This document shows positions 8,094 to 14,966 of a DNA stretch of 23,175 nucleotides, piece after piece. The position numbers and the translations under genes are program-made. Source of the DNA: CAZAYP01 sp964489425 [NCBI: uncultured Verrucomicrobiota bacterium] (GTDB lineage: Bacteria > Verrucomicrobiota > Kiritimatiellia > RZYC01); contig CAZAYP010000035.1 of assembly GCA_964489425.1 (NCBI GenBank), forward strand, positions 34,429-57,603. Direction: 5' to 3'. Every line of letters begins with the position of its first letter. Within the stretch, counting starts at the first letter, position 1. The notes under the pieces were generated by a model. The model did not search any database and had not been told where the DNA came from. It was given only the letters and a program-made list of their open reading frames with translations.

Positions 8094-8975
8094 TTAGTCT
8101 TGTGGTTCGGCCGCGGCGGCGGCGTTATACCGTTCCTCGTACAGACGCTTCCACAGGCCCGCCAGCCCCACGAGGTTGCGCAGGTCGAGTGCCTCGTACC
8201 GGTACACCGGGTACGGCCGGCCCAGGAACCGGCGCTTCCACTCATAGTCGCCCGGGCCAAACATGAGCAGGGTTTCCTTGCCTTCGTCGAAGAAGTGCTG
8301 TAGCGCGCGGTGGACGAGGTACGTCCCCGGCGCGTGCTTGTCCAGCATCCCGATGCGGCGGCTGAGCAGGTGCCAGTTTACCGCGTGGTCGGTGCGGTAC
8401 ATCAACAGGCCCGCAATGGCCACGCCATGCTGGTCGCGGAGCATAAGGCTACGGTTGCGGCCGAGTTTCTCCAGCCGCAGGTAGATCTTTGGCAGGTACG
8501 GCTGGAGTTGGTTCACCCAGGCGTCCTTGGGCCATTGCGTGTTGAAGATGGCCGCGAAGTCTTCGAAATCAGCGGCTGTTCTGGCCGGAACTAACTGGAC
8601 CTTTGCCTCGCGGTAAAAGTCGTCCAGCCCGCGCAGTTTGCGCCGCAGCTTGCTGGAAAGCCCGTTGTGGTACTGGCGGAAATCCGGGTGCTCGGTCACG
8701 GGAAGATAGAACCCGGTGTTGATTTGAAGCCGCAGAAAAGATCTGCCAATCCGCTCCATGCGGAGCGGCTGGCAATCGAAGCCCACGACCTCCTGCCGGT
8801 ACTTCCATTTGTCGTACGCGTAGAACGGCGCGGGTCGACCGTCGGCCCCGACATGCGCCGGACTCCACAGCGTCATCCACACGGCCTCCTGGGCGAGGGC
8901 GTCGCGGCCGATGTGGTCGAACAGGGCGTCGGCTAGTTCACTGCGGCCGGTGCAGTAAGCCTCGCGGAAGTTCAG
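8094..8975 (-). CDS. FemAB/CelD-like GNAT acyltransferase
   Basis: A 293-residue protein of the Acetyltransf_6 (BioF2/CelD, FemAB-related) type. Family marks are LSSKLRRKLRGLDDFYREA, a long alpha/beta GNAT core, and the C-terminal FGPGDYEWKRRFLG, matching the family's G-D-x-x-Y-K-R-R-x motif. It probably transfers an acyl or aminoacyl group to an amino sugar. The frame is open far upstream but overlaps the radical SAM gene there. The most likely start is CTG at 8975, which overlaps the radical SAM stop (CTGA) and has GGAG 8 nt before it. The first in-frame ATG is 33 codons later and would remove conserved-looking sequence. The overlap implies translational coupling. Confidence 0.82.
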   Translation of the reverse strand: MNFREAYCTGRSELADALFDHIGRDALAQEAVWMTLWSPAHVGADGRPAPFYAYDKWKYRQEVVGFDCQPLRMERIGRSFLRLQINTGFYLPVTEHPDFRQYHNGLSSKLRRKLRGLDDFYREAKVQLVPARTAADFEDFAAIFNTQWPKDAWVNQLQPYLPKIYLRLEKLGRNRSLMLRDQHGVAIAGLLMYRTDHAVNWHLLSRRIGMLDKHAPGTYLVHRALQHFFDEGKETLLMFGPGDYEWKRRFLGRPYPVYRYEALDLRNLVGLAGLWKRLYEERYNAAAAAEPQD

Positions 8976-10273
8976 GCGACGATCTCCACGATGTGTTTTG
9001 TAACGAGCCGCGCCAGCGCCTCCCGGCTGCCGGGAAAATCCTGCAGGCGGAATTCCGGTTGCGTCTCGTCTCGATGCATCAGGAACGCCGCGGTCTGCGG
9101 GCTGATCCGCGTGATCCACGAGCCCAGCAGGTGAACGAGCCAGAAGCCCGTTTCCTCGCGATAGCGCAGCCCGTGCTTGACGCGAAACAGCGCGGAATCC
9201 GTGACGCGCGGCAGGGATACTACGTAGTCCGCCACCGGGTCCGGCATGGACTTCGTCGCCGCGGACCCCTGGCAGAGGTAATCCGGCTGGTTGATGGCGG
9301 CGGCGGCCATCCGGCAGCCGCCCTCGCACCACGGATACCATTTGCAGGTTTTGCAGTCCTCCGGGACCAGGCTTCCATCCCGCCATTTCTTCATCCTGGC
9401 CCACGCCGGCGCGATGCCGGTGGTCAGCACGTTGCCATAGGATTCAGTTTCATGGTTACACGCGTGGATGTCGCCGTTGGCGTTGATGCAGACCATTTTC
9501 TTGCCGGCGGGGCAGCCGCGGCCGACAAACTCACGGTACTTTTCGACGTCCTTGATCATGCACAGCGGGTACTGGTACAGCGAGTAGATCGCGATGCCGG
9601 TTTCGTCGCGCACGCGCACGGCCGCGTCCAGCACCTGGATGTAGTCCTCGGACGCGAGGAGCGCCTCGTTCGCAACCGTGTTGTTCGCGGTCCTTGAAAC
9701 CACCGCCCGGGTGACGAAGTAGTTGCTGGCCCCGAGCGCCGCGGCAAGCCGGCCGGTCTGATATACGCAATCCTTGTTGTGGATCGTGATGATGTTGTTG
9801 ATGCTGATCTTGATGCCGATCTGTACGGCCAGGGTAATGTTCCGGACGATCTTCTCGAACGAGCCCTGGTCGTTAAACACGCGATCGTTGGTTACCGGAT
9901 CGTACGACGCCAGCGAGGTCAGAATGTGCGGCAGCCCGGCATCTTTCAACGCCTTGAGCTGGTCGTTCGTGGCCAGGGTCAGGTTCGTATTGCACGTGGT
10001 CATGATCCCGGCCCGCGTCAACTCGCGCACCGCATGCAGCAGAACGTCGTAGTTAAGGAATGGCTCGCCGCCCGAAAGGATGACGTTCAAGACCTTGTTA
10101 CTGGTCAGGTCGGCCATCACCAGGTCACAGGTCGCCTTGGACATTGTGACAGGTTTGTTACGGGCGTCGTGCCGCCAGTAATTGTAGCAGTACGGGCAAT
10201 GGTGATTGCAGGCGCTGGTCAATTCCAAATTGACTTGGCACGGAGTCCGCAGGGGTTCCAGTGTCTGCTCCAT
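8972..10273 (-). CDS. Radical SAM/SPASM enzyme with a C-terminal PqqD-like domain
   Basis: A 433-residue enzyme. The [4Fe-4S]-SAM motif is ACNHHCPYC (C22, C26, C29) and GGEP is at 68-71. The SPASM domain holds eight cysteines at 254, 262, 272, 307, 310, 316, 320 and 334 (CPAGKKMVC, ACNHETESYGN, CKTCKWYPWCEGGC), enough for two auxiliary clusters. Residues about 365-433 (GLRYREETGFWLV, ISPQTAAFL, ALARLVTKHIVEI) resemble a winged-helix PqqD/RRE module used to bind peptide substrates. Such enzymes modify peptides or, in polysaccharide loci, small molecules. No precursor peptide was found nearby. It diverges from the CmcI-like gene and overlaps the acyltransferase. AAGG lies 7 nt before the ATG. 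Confidence 0.9.
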   Translation of the reverse strand: MEQTLEPLRTPCQVNLELTSACNHHCPYCYNYWRHDARNKPVTMSKATCDLVMADLTSNKVLNVILSGGEPFLNYDVLLHAVRELTRAGIMTTCNTNLTLATNDQLKALKDAGLPHILTSLASYDPVTNDRVFNDQGSFEKIVRNITLAVQIGIKISINNIITIHNKDCVYQTGRLAAALGASNYFVTRAVVSRTANNTVANEALLASEDYIQVLDAAVRVRDETGIAIYSLYQYPLCMIKDVEKYREFVGRGCPAGKKMVCINANGDIHACNHETESYGNVLTTGIAPAWARMKKWRDGSLVPEDCKTCKWYPWCEGGCRMAAAAINQPDYLCQGSAATKSMPDPVADYVVSLPRVTDSALFRVKHGLRYREETGFWLVHLLGSWITRISPQTAAFLMHRDETQPEFRLQDFPGSREALARLVTKHIVEIVA

Positions 10274-10288
10274 GTTGCTGCCTTGTTC

Positions 10289-10319
10289 TTGACACTAACA
10301 CAACTGCCTGTAGTGTAAA
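10289..10319. promoter_or_regulatory. Mirror-image overlapping divergent promoters
   Basis: Plus strand: TTGACA (10289-10294), 16 nt, TAGTGT (10311-10316). Minus strand: TTTACA (10319-10314), 16 nt, TAGTGT (10297-10292). The arrangement contains the inverted repeat ACACTA/TAGTGT with a 13-nt spacer, which could also be an operator. Both -35 boxes are good and both -10 boxes weak. The plus start point would fall about 5 nt before the ATG at 10328, which has no Shine-Dalgarno. Confidence 0.5.
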
Positions 10320-10327
10320 ACGATAAC

Positions 10328-11290
10328 ATGATCAACTACTTCGTCCAGCGGCTGAAACGCGAACTGGCCCAGGACGGGCTCCGGGGGCTCGTGCGTAAAT
10401 ATCCGCCGGCCGACATGGTCAAGGGGATGCTGCTGATGGGGGTCGGCGCCGTGGCCAGCTTCCGCCTCGCGGTCGTCAACCGGCTGGAGCGGAGCGATGC
10501 CTACGTCCGCTGCTTTCGCGCTCCGCTGGTCCGGCGCTTCAACAAGCTCTACTTCATGCTCAGCAGGAACACGTTTGACCGTACGTACTTCATGGGCAAG
10601 CACGTGATCAAGTTCCCCACGGATCTCTGGACGTACCAGGAGATCATCTACGAGTGCAAGCCGGACGTGATCGTCGAGACCGGCGTATTTCTTGGCGGCA
10701 GCACCTTCTACTTTGCCAAGCTCTGCGAGTTGTTCGGCCGCGGCCGCGTGATCGCCGTGGAGTCCGCTATTGAGCATGTGGATCCGGAGGTGCTTGCTCT
10801 ACCGAACGTGAAGCTGATCCAAGGCAGCAGCCGTGACCCCCAGGTGCTCGAACAGGTGCGGTCGATGATCCGCCCTGGCGAGCGCGTGATGGTCGTGCTG
10901 GATGCGGATCACACGCCGGCGCACGTATACCCGGAGATGAAGCTCTTCTCCACGCTGGTTACAGAAGGGCAGTACCTGGTGGTGGAGGACGGGATTATCG
11001 ATCACGTGTATCCCGCGCTCTGGCGGCGGCGCGGCCCCCTGCGCGCCATCCGCCGGTTTCTTGCGGAATCACCCGATTTCCAAGTCGATTCCTATCGAAC
11101 CCGGTTTCTTTTAACCCACTCGCCATCGGGTTACCTGCGGCGCGTCGGTGCGGTCGGCCCGCTGCCCGCCGCGCGGGAAGAGGACAACCTGCGTCCATTT
11201 CGGCTCACGCTGGCTGGTCTGGCGCCGGACGCGCCGTGGCGTGAGCGCATGAACCAGAATCGGCCCGGTTCCACGGCAGGGAAGGAATGA
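10328..11290 (+). CDS. CmcI-like SAM-dependent methyltransferase/hydroxylase family protein
   Basis: A 320-residue protein of the cephalosporin hydroxylase (CmcI)/rhamnosyl O-methyltransferase family. Signatures are DLWTYQEIIYECKPDVIVE, then TGVFLGGSTFYFA (SAM-binding glycine loop), VIAVES, VVLDADHTPAHVYPEM and GQYLVVEDGIIDHV. Despite the name, many members in glycan loci are O-methyltransferases, and that is the likelier role here. About 90 N-terminal residues precede the domain, including a weakly hydrophobic helix near 33-50. It is the first gene of a three-gene plus-strand operon, and its stop overlaps the next ATG (ATGA). Confidence 0.85.
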   Translation: MINYFVQRLKRELAQDGLRGLVRKYPPADMVKGMLLMGVGAVASFRLAVVNRLERSDAYVRCFRAPLVRRFNKLYFMLSRNTFDRTYFMGKHVIKFPTDLWTYQEIIYECKPDVIVETGVFLGGSTFYFAKLCELFGRGRVIAVESAIEHVDPEVLALPNVKLIQGSSRDPQVLEQVRSMIRPGERVMVVLDADHTPAHVYPEMKLFSTLVTEGQYLVVEDGIIDHVYPALWRRRGPLRAIRRFLAESPDFQVDSYRTRFLLTHSPSGYLRRVGAVGPLPAAREEDNLRPFRLTLAGLAPDAPWRERMNQNRPGSTAGKE

Positions 11291-11898
11291 TCTGGCCCTA
11301 CCCGTTGGCGCGGGCGATGAAGCGGTTCATCTACACCCGCATTGATCTGGCCCTGTACACGGTGACCCTGCCGCTTCCATCTTCCTCGCCGACCACCGGA
11401 AACGCCGCTTCGCCAAACCGGGTGGTGTTCCGCGAGATCCGGCCCGAGGATGTGGACTGGCTGGCGCAGCAACTGGAGGCGGGAGCCGGGAACGAAGATC
11501 TGGCCGCGCGCCTCGGCCAATCCCGGGGAGTTATGGCCGTCGTGGCCGACCGCTTCGCCGGATATGCCTGGGGCACGCAGTCGCCCCGCGAAAAGGAAGG
11601 AATCCCGCCTTTCCAATTCCCGATCCGGCCCGCGCCCAGCCTGCTTTACATTTATGGTGGCTACGTTGCTCCGGGATACAGGCGCAAGGGCGTGTTAGGG
11701 GGGCTGTTGCGGCAACTGCTGGTGGAGACGGCACGGGCCGGCGGCGTCAGCGGCGCGTTCCTGCTGACCGCCCACCCCGCCGTGTCCGCGGCCGCGGACC
11801 GGCTGGGCTTTCGGCGAACCGGTGTTCTCCGCTATCGGCGGCGCCTGGGCTTTGTTTCGCGCGACGTCTCCGCCCTGGCGCAGGTGTGTCAGGCATAG
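11287..11898 (+). CDS. GNAT-family N-acetyltransferase
   Basis: A 203-residue protein with a GNAT fold. FREIRPEDVDWLAQQL is the first strand and helix, LLYIYGGYVAPGYRRKGVLGGLLRQL (from residue 119) is strand 4 plus the acetyl-CoA pyrophosphate loop (R132-R-K-G-V-L), and AADRLGFRRTGVLRYRR is the C-terminal signature. About 45 extra N-terminal residues precede the domain. It would acetylate an amine on a small molecule or amino sugar using acetyl-CoA. AAGGA sits directly before the ATG, which overlaps the preceding stop codon, so translation is probably coupled. With the following deacetylase it suggests remodelling of N-acyl groups on a sugar. Confidence 0.87.
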   Translation: MIWPYPLARAMKRFIYTRIDLALYTVTLPLPSSSPTTGNAASPNRVVFREIRPEDVDWLAQQLEAGAGNEDLAARLGQSRGVMAVVADRFAGYAWGTQSPREKEGIPPFQFPIRPAPSLLYIYGGYVAPGYRRKGVLGGLLRQLLVETARAGGVSGAFLLTAHPAVSAAADRLGFRRTGVLRYRRRLGFVSRDVSALAQVCQA

Positions 11899-11912
11899 CC
11901 GGCTGGATTTTC

Positions 11913-12680
11913 ATGGGAACCGAGTACGACATCATCTGCCTGTCGCCGCACCCGGACGATGCGGTGTTGTCCTGCGGCGGAAGCCTGTTTGCGCAGGCCG
12001 CGTCGGGCGCCCGCGTCCTGGCCGTCACCGCGTTTGCGGCCGGCCCTGCGGCGTCCGCGCCGATCTCGCCCTTTGCGCGCCATTTTCACGATCTCTGCGG
12101 CCTCGCTCAGGACGGCGGGGCGCAGCGGCGGGCGGAAGATATCGCGGCCTGTCGGGTGCTTGGCGTTGAACACCGGCATGTTGAGATTCTCGATGCGCTG
12201 TACCGTACCCATCCGGTCACGGGCGACCCATTGTACCCGACGCAGGTACAGCTATTTGGCCCGCCAGCGCCGGAGGAGAGCGGGGTGGTCGACGAACTGG
12301 TCAAGCGGTTCCGGGACCTGCCGGCGGGTCGCGCGATCTACGCGCCGCTCGGCGTCGGTGGCCACGTGGACCACGGGCTTGTGCGCGTGGCGGCGGAGCG
12401 CTGCTTCGGCCTGCGTGTTCGCTATTACGAGGATTTCCCGTACGCTTGGAAGCTGTTGGCCGTTCGCCGCTGCGTCCGTCCGGCCCGGGCCTGGCAAGCG
12501 CAGGTGCTGGCGCTGGACTCGCGGGCGATGGCGGCCAAGGTAAACGCCATCGCGGCGTACGCCTCGCAGATTACCCCGCTCTTTGGCGATCGCGCGCGCA
12601 TGGAGCAGTTGGTGTGGCTGTATGCGCGCCGCACTGGCGGGGAACGGTTCTGGGATCACGCGCGGCGGGCCGAGGCTTGA
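11913..12680 (+). CDS. PIG-L/LmbE-family deacetylase
   Basis: A 255-residue zinc hydrolase. SPHPDDAVLSCGG (11-23) carries the family's P-H-P-D-D zinc and catalytic motif, and GGHVDHG (149-155) supplies the later histidine ligands. Family members remove acetyl groups from N-acetylglucosamine-type sugars (PIG-L, MshB, BshB). The frame also has an upstream GTG at 11886 overlapping the GNAT gene, but ATG 11913 puts the first beta strand (YDIICLSPHPDD) in the normal position. It ends the operon of CmcI-like, GNAT and PIG-L genes. The substrate is probably a glycan or nucleotide-linked amino sugar made by this cluster. Confidence 0.9.
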   Translation: MGTEYDIICLSPHPDDAVLSCGGSLFAQAASGARVLAVTAFAAGPAASAPISPFARHFHDLCGLAQDGGAQRRAEDIAACRVLGVEHRHVEILDALYRTHPVTGDPLYPTQVQLFGPPAPEESGVVDELVKRFRDLPAGRAIYAPLGVGGHVDHGLVRVAAERCFGLRVRYYEDFPYAWKLLAVRRCVRPARAWQAQVLALDSRAMAAKVNAIAAYASQITPLFGDRARMEQLVWLYARRTGGERFWDHARRAEA

Positions 12681-12806
12681 GGGCGGCAACGTATGGGGTG
12701 CCCGCCACGGTGGCCATTCGTAGCGGTGGGATTCGGGAGCAAGCTGCGACACGTTATGGGTTGTTTCCTGCAGGATGGTAACCTATACGTTGAGCGCTTG
12801 CAGCAA

Positions 12807-12874
12807 GAGAAAGTCTGTCTGAGAAAGTCTGTGGAACAACCACGAACGCATACGTTCCGTGGCCTAACAAGGAG
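12807..12874 (+). promoter_or_regulatory. Repeat- and hairpin-bearing leader of the secreted hydrolase gene
   Basis: The 201-bp gap before the MBL gene contains a perfect 12-nt direct repeat GAGAAAGTCTGT (12807-12818 and 12821-12832, 14-nt period). A hairpin CCACGAACG-CATA-CGTTCCGTGG (12840-12862, one bulge) follows. It ends 6 nt before the ribosome-binding site AAGGAG (12869-12874). The repeats could be a regulator site and the hairpin could gate translation. No clear -10/-35 pair was seen. Confidence 0.35.
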
Positions 12875-12881
12875 ACGGCGG

Positions 12882-14597
12882 GTGAATAATGCGAAATGGT
12901 CGGCTCCCATGCAGCAAGAGATGAAGAACCGGTGCTTAACCTGGTTGCCAGTACTCGTTGCCGTGGCGATTGTGGCGGCGTTGCTCCCGTTCCCGGCGCA
13001 CGGGCAGACAGTGATCACATCTTTCGATTCCAACGGAGAGCTGAGCTGGAATGACCCGGCCGGGACCGGGACGCATCATGCGGTGGAATGGGCCGCCGCG
13101 GGGCTGACCAACTGGTTTTCCTGGCGAGATGCCGAGGCAACCCTCGCGGGGCTGGGTCCCACGGGGACCGTGGCCGTGCCGATGTTCTACCGCGTAGTGA
13201 CGCCGGATCCGACGTACGACGAAACGCAGCACTACACCTATTTTGAGAAGTTGCCGGCCTTTGATCCGCTCACCCCCCTCGAGAGCAATGAACTGCGCAT
13301 CACGTTCATGGGGTCGATGATCCCCTTGCCGGTACGCAAGGCCCAGGCGGAGATGAGCATCTTCGTCGAGGTGGGTTGGAGCAACAACCCAAGCGACCGC
13401 GTTTACGGCGGCCGGGCCAAGGACCAGTTCATGTTCGACTGCGGTGCCGGGGTGTCGGCCAACTACGCCGCCGCGGTAGTTGGGTTTCGTCGAATGGACA
13501 AGGTGTTTATCAACCATTTGCACGGTGACCACATGAACGACCTGACCCACATCTACACCTTTGGTCCTTCCGGGGACCGCAAGTCGCCCCTCTACGTCTG
13601 GGGATCGTCGCGATCCAACGTGGAAAGCCCCACCAACTCGGGCATCTATTACGACGACGGGACCAGCAACTTCTGCGCGAACCTGCGGCGCGCCATGCGT
13701 TGGCACACCGAAAGCTTCAGCTTCCAGTCGACCTGTTACACGAATTTCGTGGCCCCCACCAGGGAAAGCTGGGGACTGCCATGTGATCCTGTCCCGGTTG
13801 AAGACGATCCGCCCAACGATGCCTATGCCCTGGTACCCATTGAACTGGACTGGACACAAATCGGAATCGCCTACAGCAACCAGGCCACGGGCGTGAAGAT
13901 CACCCACTTCCCGGTGATCCATGCCAGGCAAGGCTCCATGGGCTACAAGCTCGAGTGGCAACTTCCGGGCGGCACCAACCTGACCATGATCTACACGAGC
14001 GATACCAAGCCCGAGACCAACTGTGTCAACCAGGCCATCAATGGCGGCCGGGGCGTGGACGTGTTTGTCCACGAGATGGTCGTGCCGGCCTCCGTGTGGG
14101 CCTACAAGCAAATGGGCCTCAAGGCCCCGCCCGCCCCGAATGATCCGCTCTACCCGAACTATCTTGAGGCCGTCCAAATCGCGACGACCGTTCAAAACAG
14201 CTCGCACACCCCGCAAGGGGCCTTCGGCTACCTCCTCAGCCTGCTCAAGCCGAAGCCGCGGCTCACGGTCGCCACCCATTTCCCGGTGGCCGACGACACG
14301 GTGGCATCGGCCTTGCAAAGTGTCCAGGCGCATACCAATGTCGTCTGGGGGCAAGACCTCATCTGGTCTTTTGATCTCCTGGTGCTCCGGGTGTTCCCGG
14401 ACCGGATTGAACAGTGCAGGGCCGTTGTCTCGGATTACTGCTTTAATCCCCCCGTCCAACTGGATGGCGGCACTTACCCGCCTAAGTATCACGATGGCCA
14501 TGGTGGTGGGGACCCCTACGCCCAGATCGACCTGACCACGCAGATCCCGGCCACCAATACTGACGGCACGGTAAACTACCGCGAAGACGGGTATTGA
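12882..14597 (+). CDS. Secreted metallo-beta-lactamase-fold hydrolase
   Basis: A 571-residue exported protein. AAGGAG lies 7 nt before GTG 12882, a stronger start than the ATGs at 12909 or 12921. A signal peptide follows (hydrophobic core about 20-36, likely cut after PAHG). Residues 43-106 form a beta-rich domain ending in TVAVPMFYRVV, of a type common at the N-terminus of secreted proteins of this bacterial group. The hydrolase domain has MFDCGAG, NHLHGDHMND (H212, H214, D216, H217), IHARQGS, YTSDT (D374), SSHT and ATHFPVADDT (H466), giving the full binuclear metal site as in RNase Z/AtsA-type enzymes. The export signal argues for a periplasmic or surface esterase-like role rather than RNA processing. 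No sorting tail is visible. Confidence 0.87.
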   Translation: MNNAKWSAPMQQEMKNRCLTWLPVLVAVAIVAALLPFPAHGQTVITSFDSNGELSWNDPAGTGTHHAVEWAAAGLTNWFSWRDAEATLAGLGPTGTVAVPMFYRVVTPDPTYDETQHYTYFEKLPAFDPLTPLESNELRITFMGSMIPLPVRKAQAEMSIFVEVGWSNNPSDRVYGGRAKDQFMFDCGAGVSANYAAAVVGFRRMDKVFINHLHGDHMNDLTHIYTFGPSGDRKSPLYVWGSSRSNVESPTNSGIYYDDGTSNFCANLRRAMRWHTESFSFQSTCYTNFVAPTRESWGLPCDPVPVEDDPPNDAYALVPIELDWTQIGIAYSNQATGVKITHFPVIHARQGSMGYKLEWQLPGGTNLTMIYTSDTKPETNCVNQAINGGRGVDVFVHEMVVPASVWAYKQMGLKAPPAPNDPLYPNYLEAVQIATTVQNSSHTPQGAFGYLLSLLKPKPRLTVATHFPVADDTVASALQSVQAHTNVVWGQDLIWSFDLLVLRVFPDRIEQCRAVVSDYCFNPPVQLDGGTYPPKYHDGHGGGDPYAQIDLTTQIPATNTDGTVNYREDGY

Positions 14598-14966
14598 GGG
14601 ACAAGCCGTCTTCGCCGGATGGTTGGCTTCTGTCCCGGTCGCCGATCCAGGAAGGCGTGCTTGGCGCGCCCCCGGATGCAGGCCCCTTGCGGCAAGGGTG
14701 TTGCCTGGCCGGCGGGGCACTATCCAATAGGAGATACAGCAGCTTGTGCCTGAGGTCCTGAGTTCCAGATTGAAATCTGCCAGTTGAACTGCAAGTCCTT
14801 TGGTTTTTCATGTCATGGTCCTGGATGGCCGCGCACTCCCGCCCGACGCCGTTGCGATTTCTTCCGAATTTGTTCTTTCTATTGTGAATATATCTGTATT
14901 AACTCTTCCGCTTCGCTTGGTTGATCCGAGGGCATGGAATATTCACTTTTGAGTGGAGAAATATTC
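14598..14966 (+). other. Intergenic region before the ubiquitin-domain gene
   Basis: No gene is supported here. It contains small hairpins CCCTTG-CGG-CAAGGG (about 14683-14698) and CAGAT-TGAA-ATCTG (14766-14779). A T-rich stretch near 14799-14808 might give weak termination of the upstream gene. Composition turns AT-rich from about 14855 to 14966, as expected for a promoter of the next gene, but no -35/-10 pair at standard spacing stands out. GGAG at 14955-14958 is the ribosome-binding site for ATG 14967. Confidence 0.6.

Noticed and set aside
8972-12680. RiPP biosynthesis cluster with a precursor peptide
   Set aside because: The radical SAM tail invites it, but no short leader-peptide ORF, protease or exporter is present between the genes; the neighbours fit glycan chemistry better.
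12936-14720. 594-codon open frame on the minus strand
   Set aside because: Antisense shadow of the secreted metallo-hydrolase; no recognisable motif.
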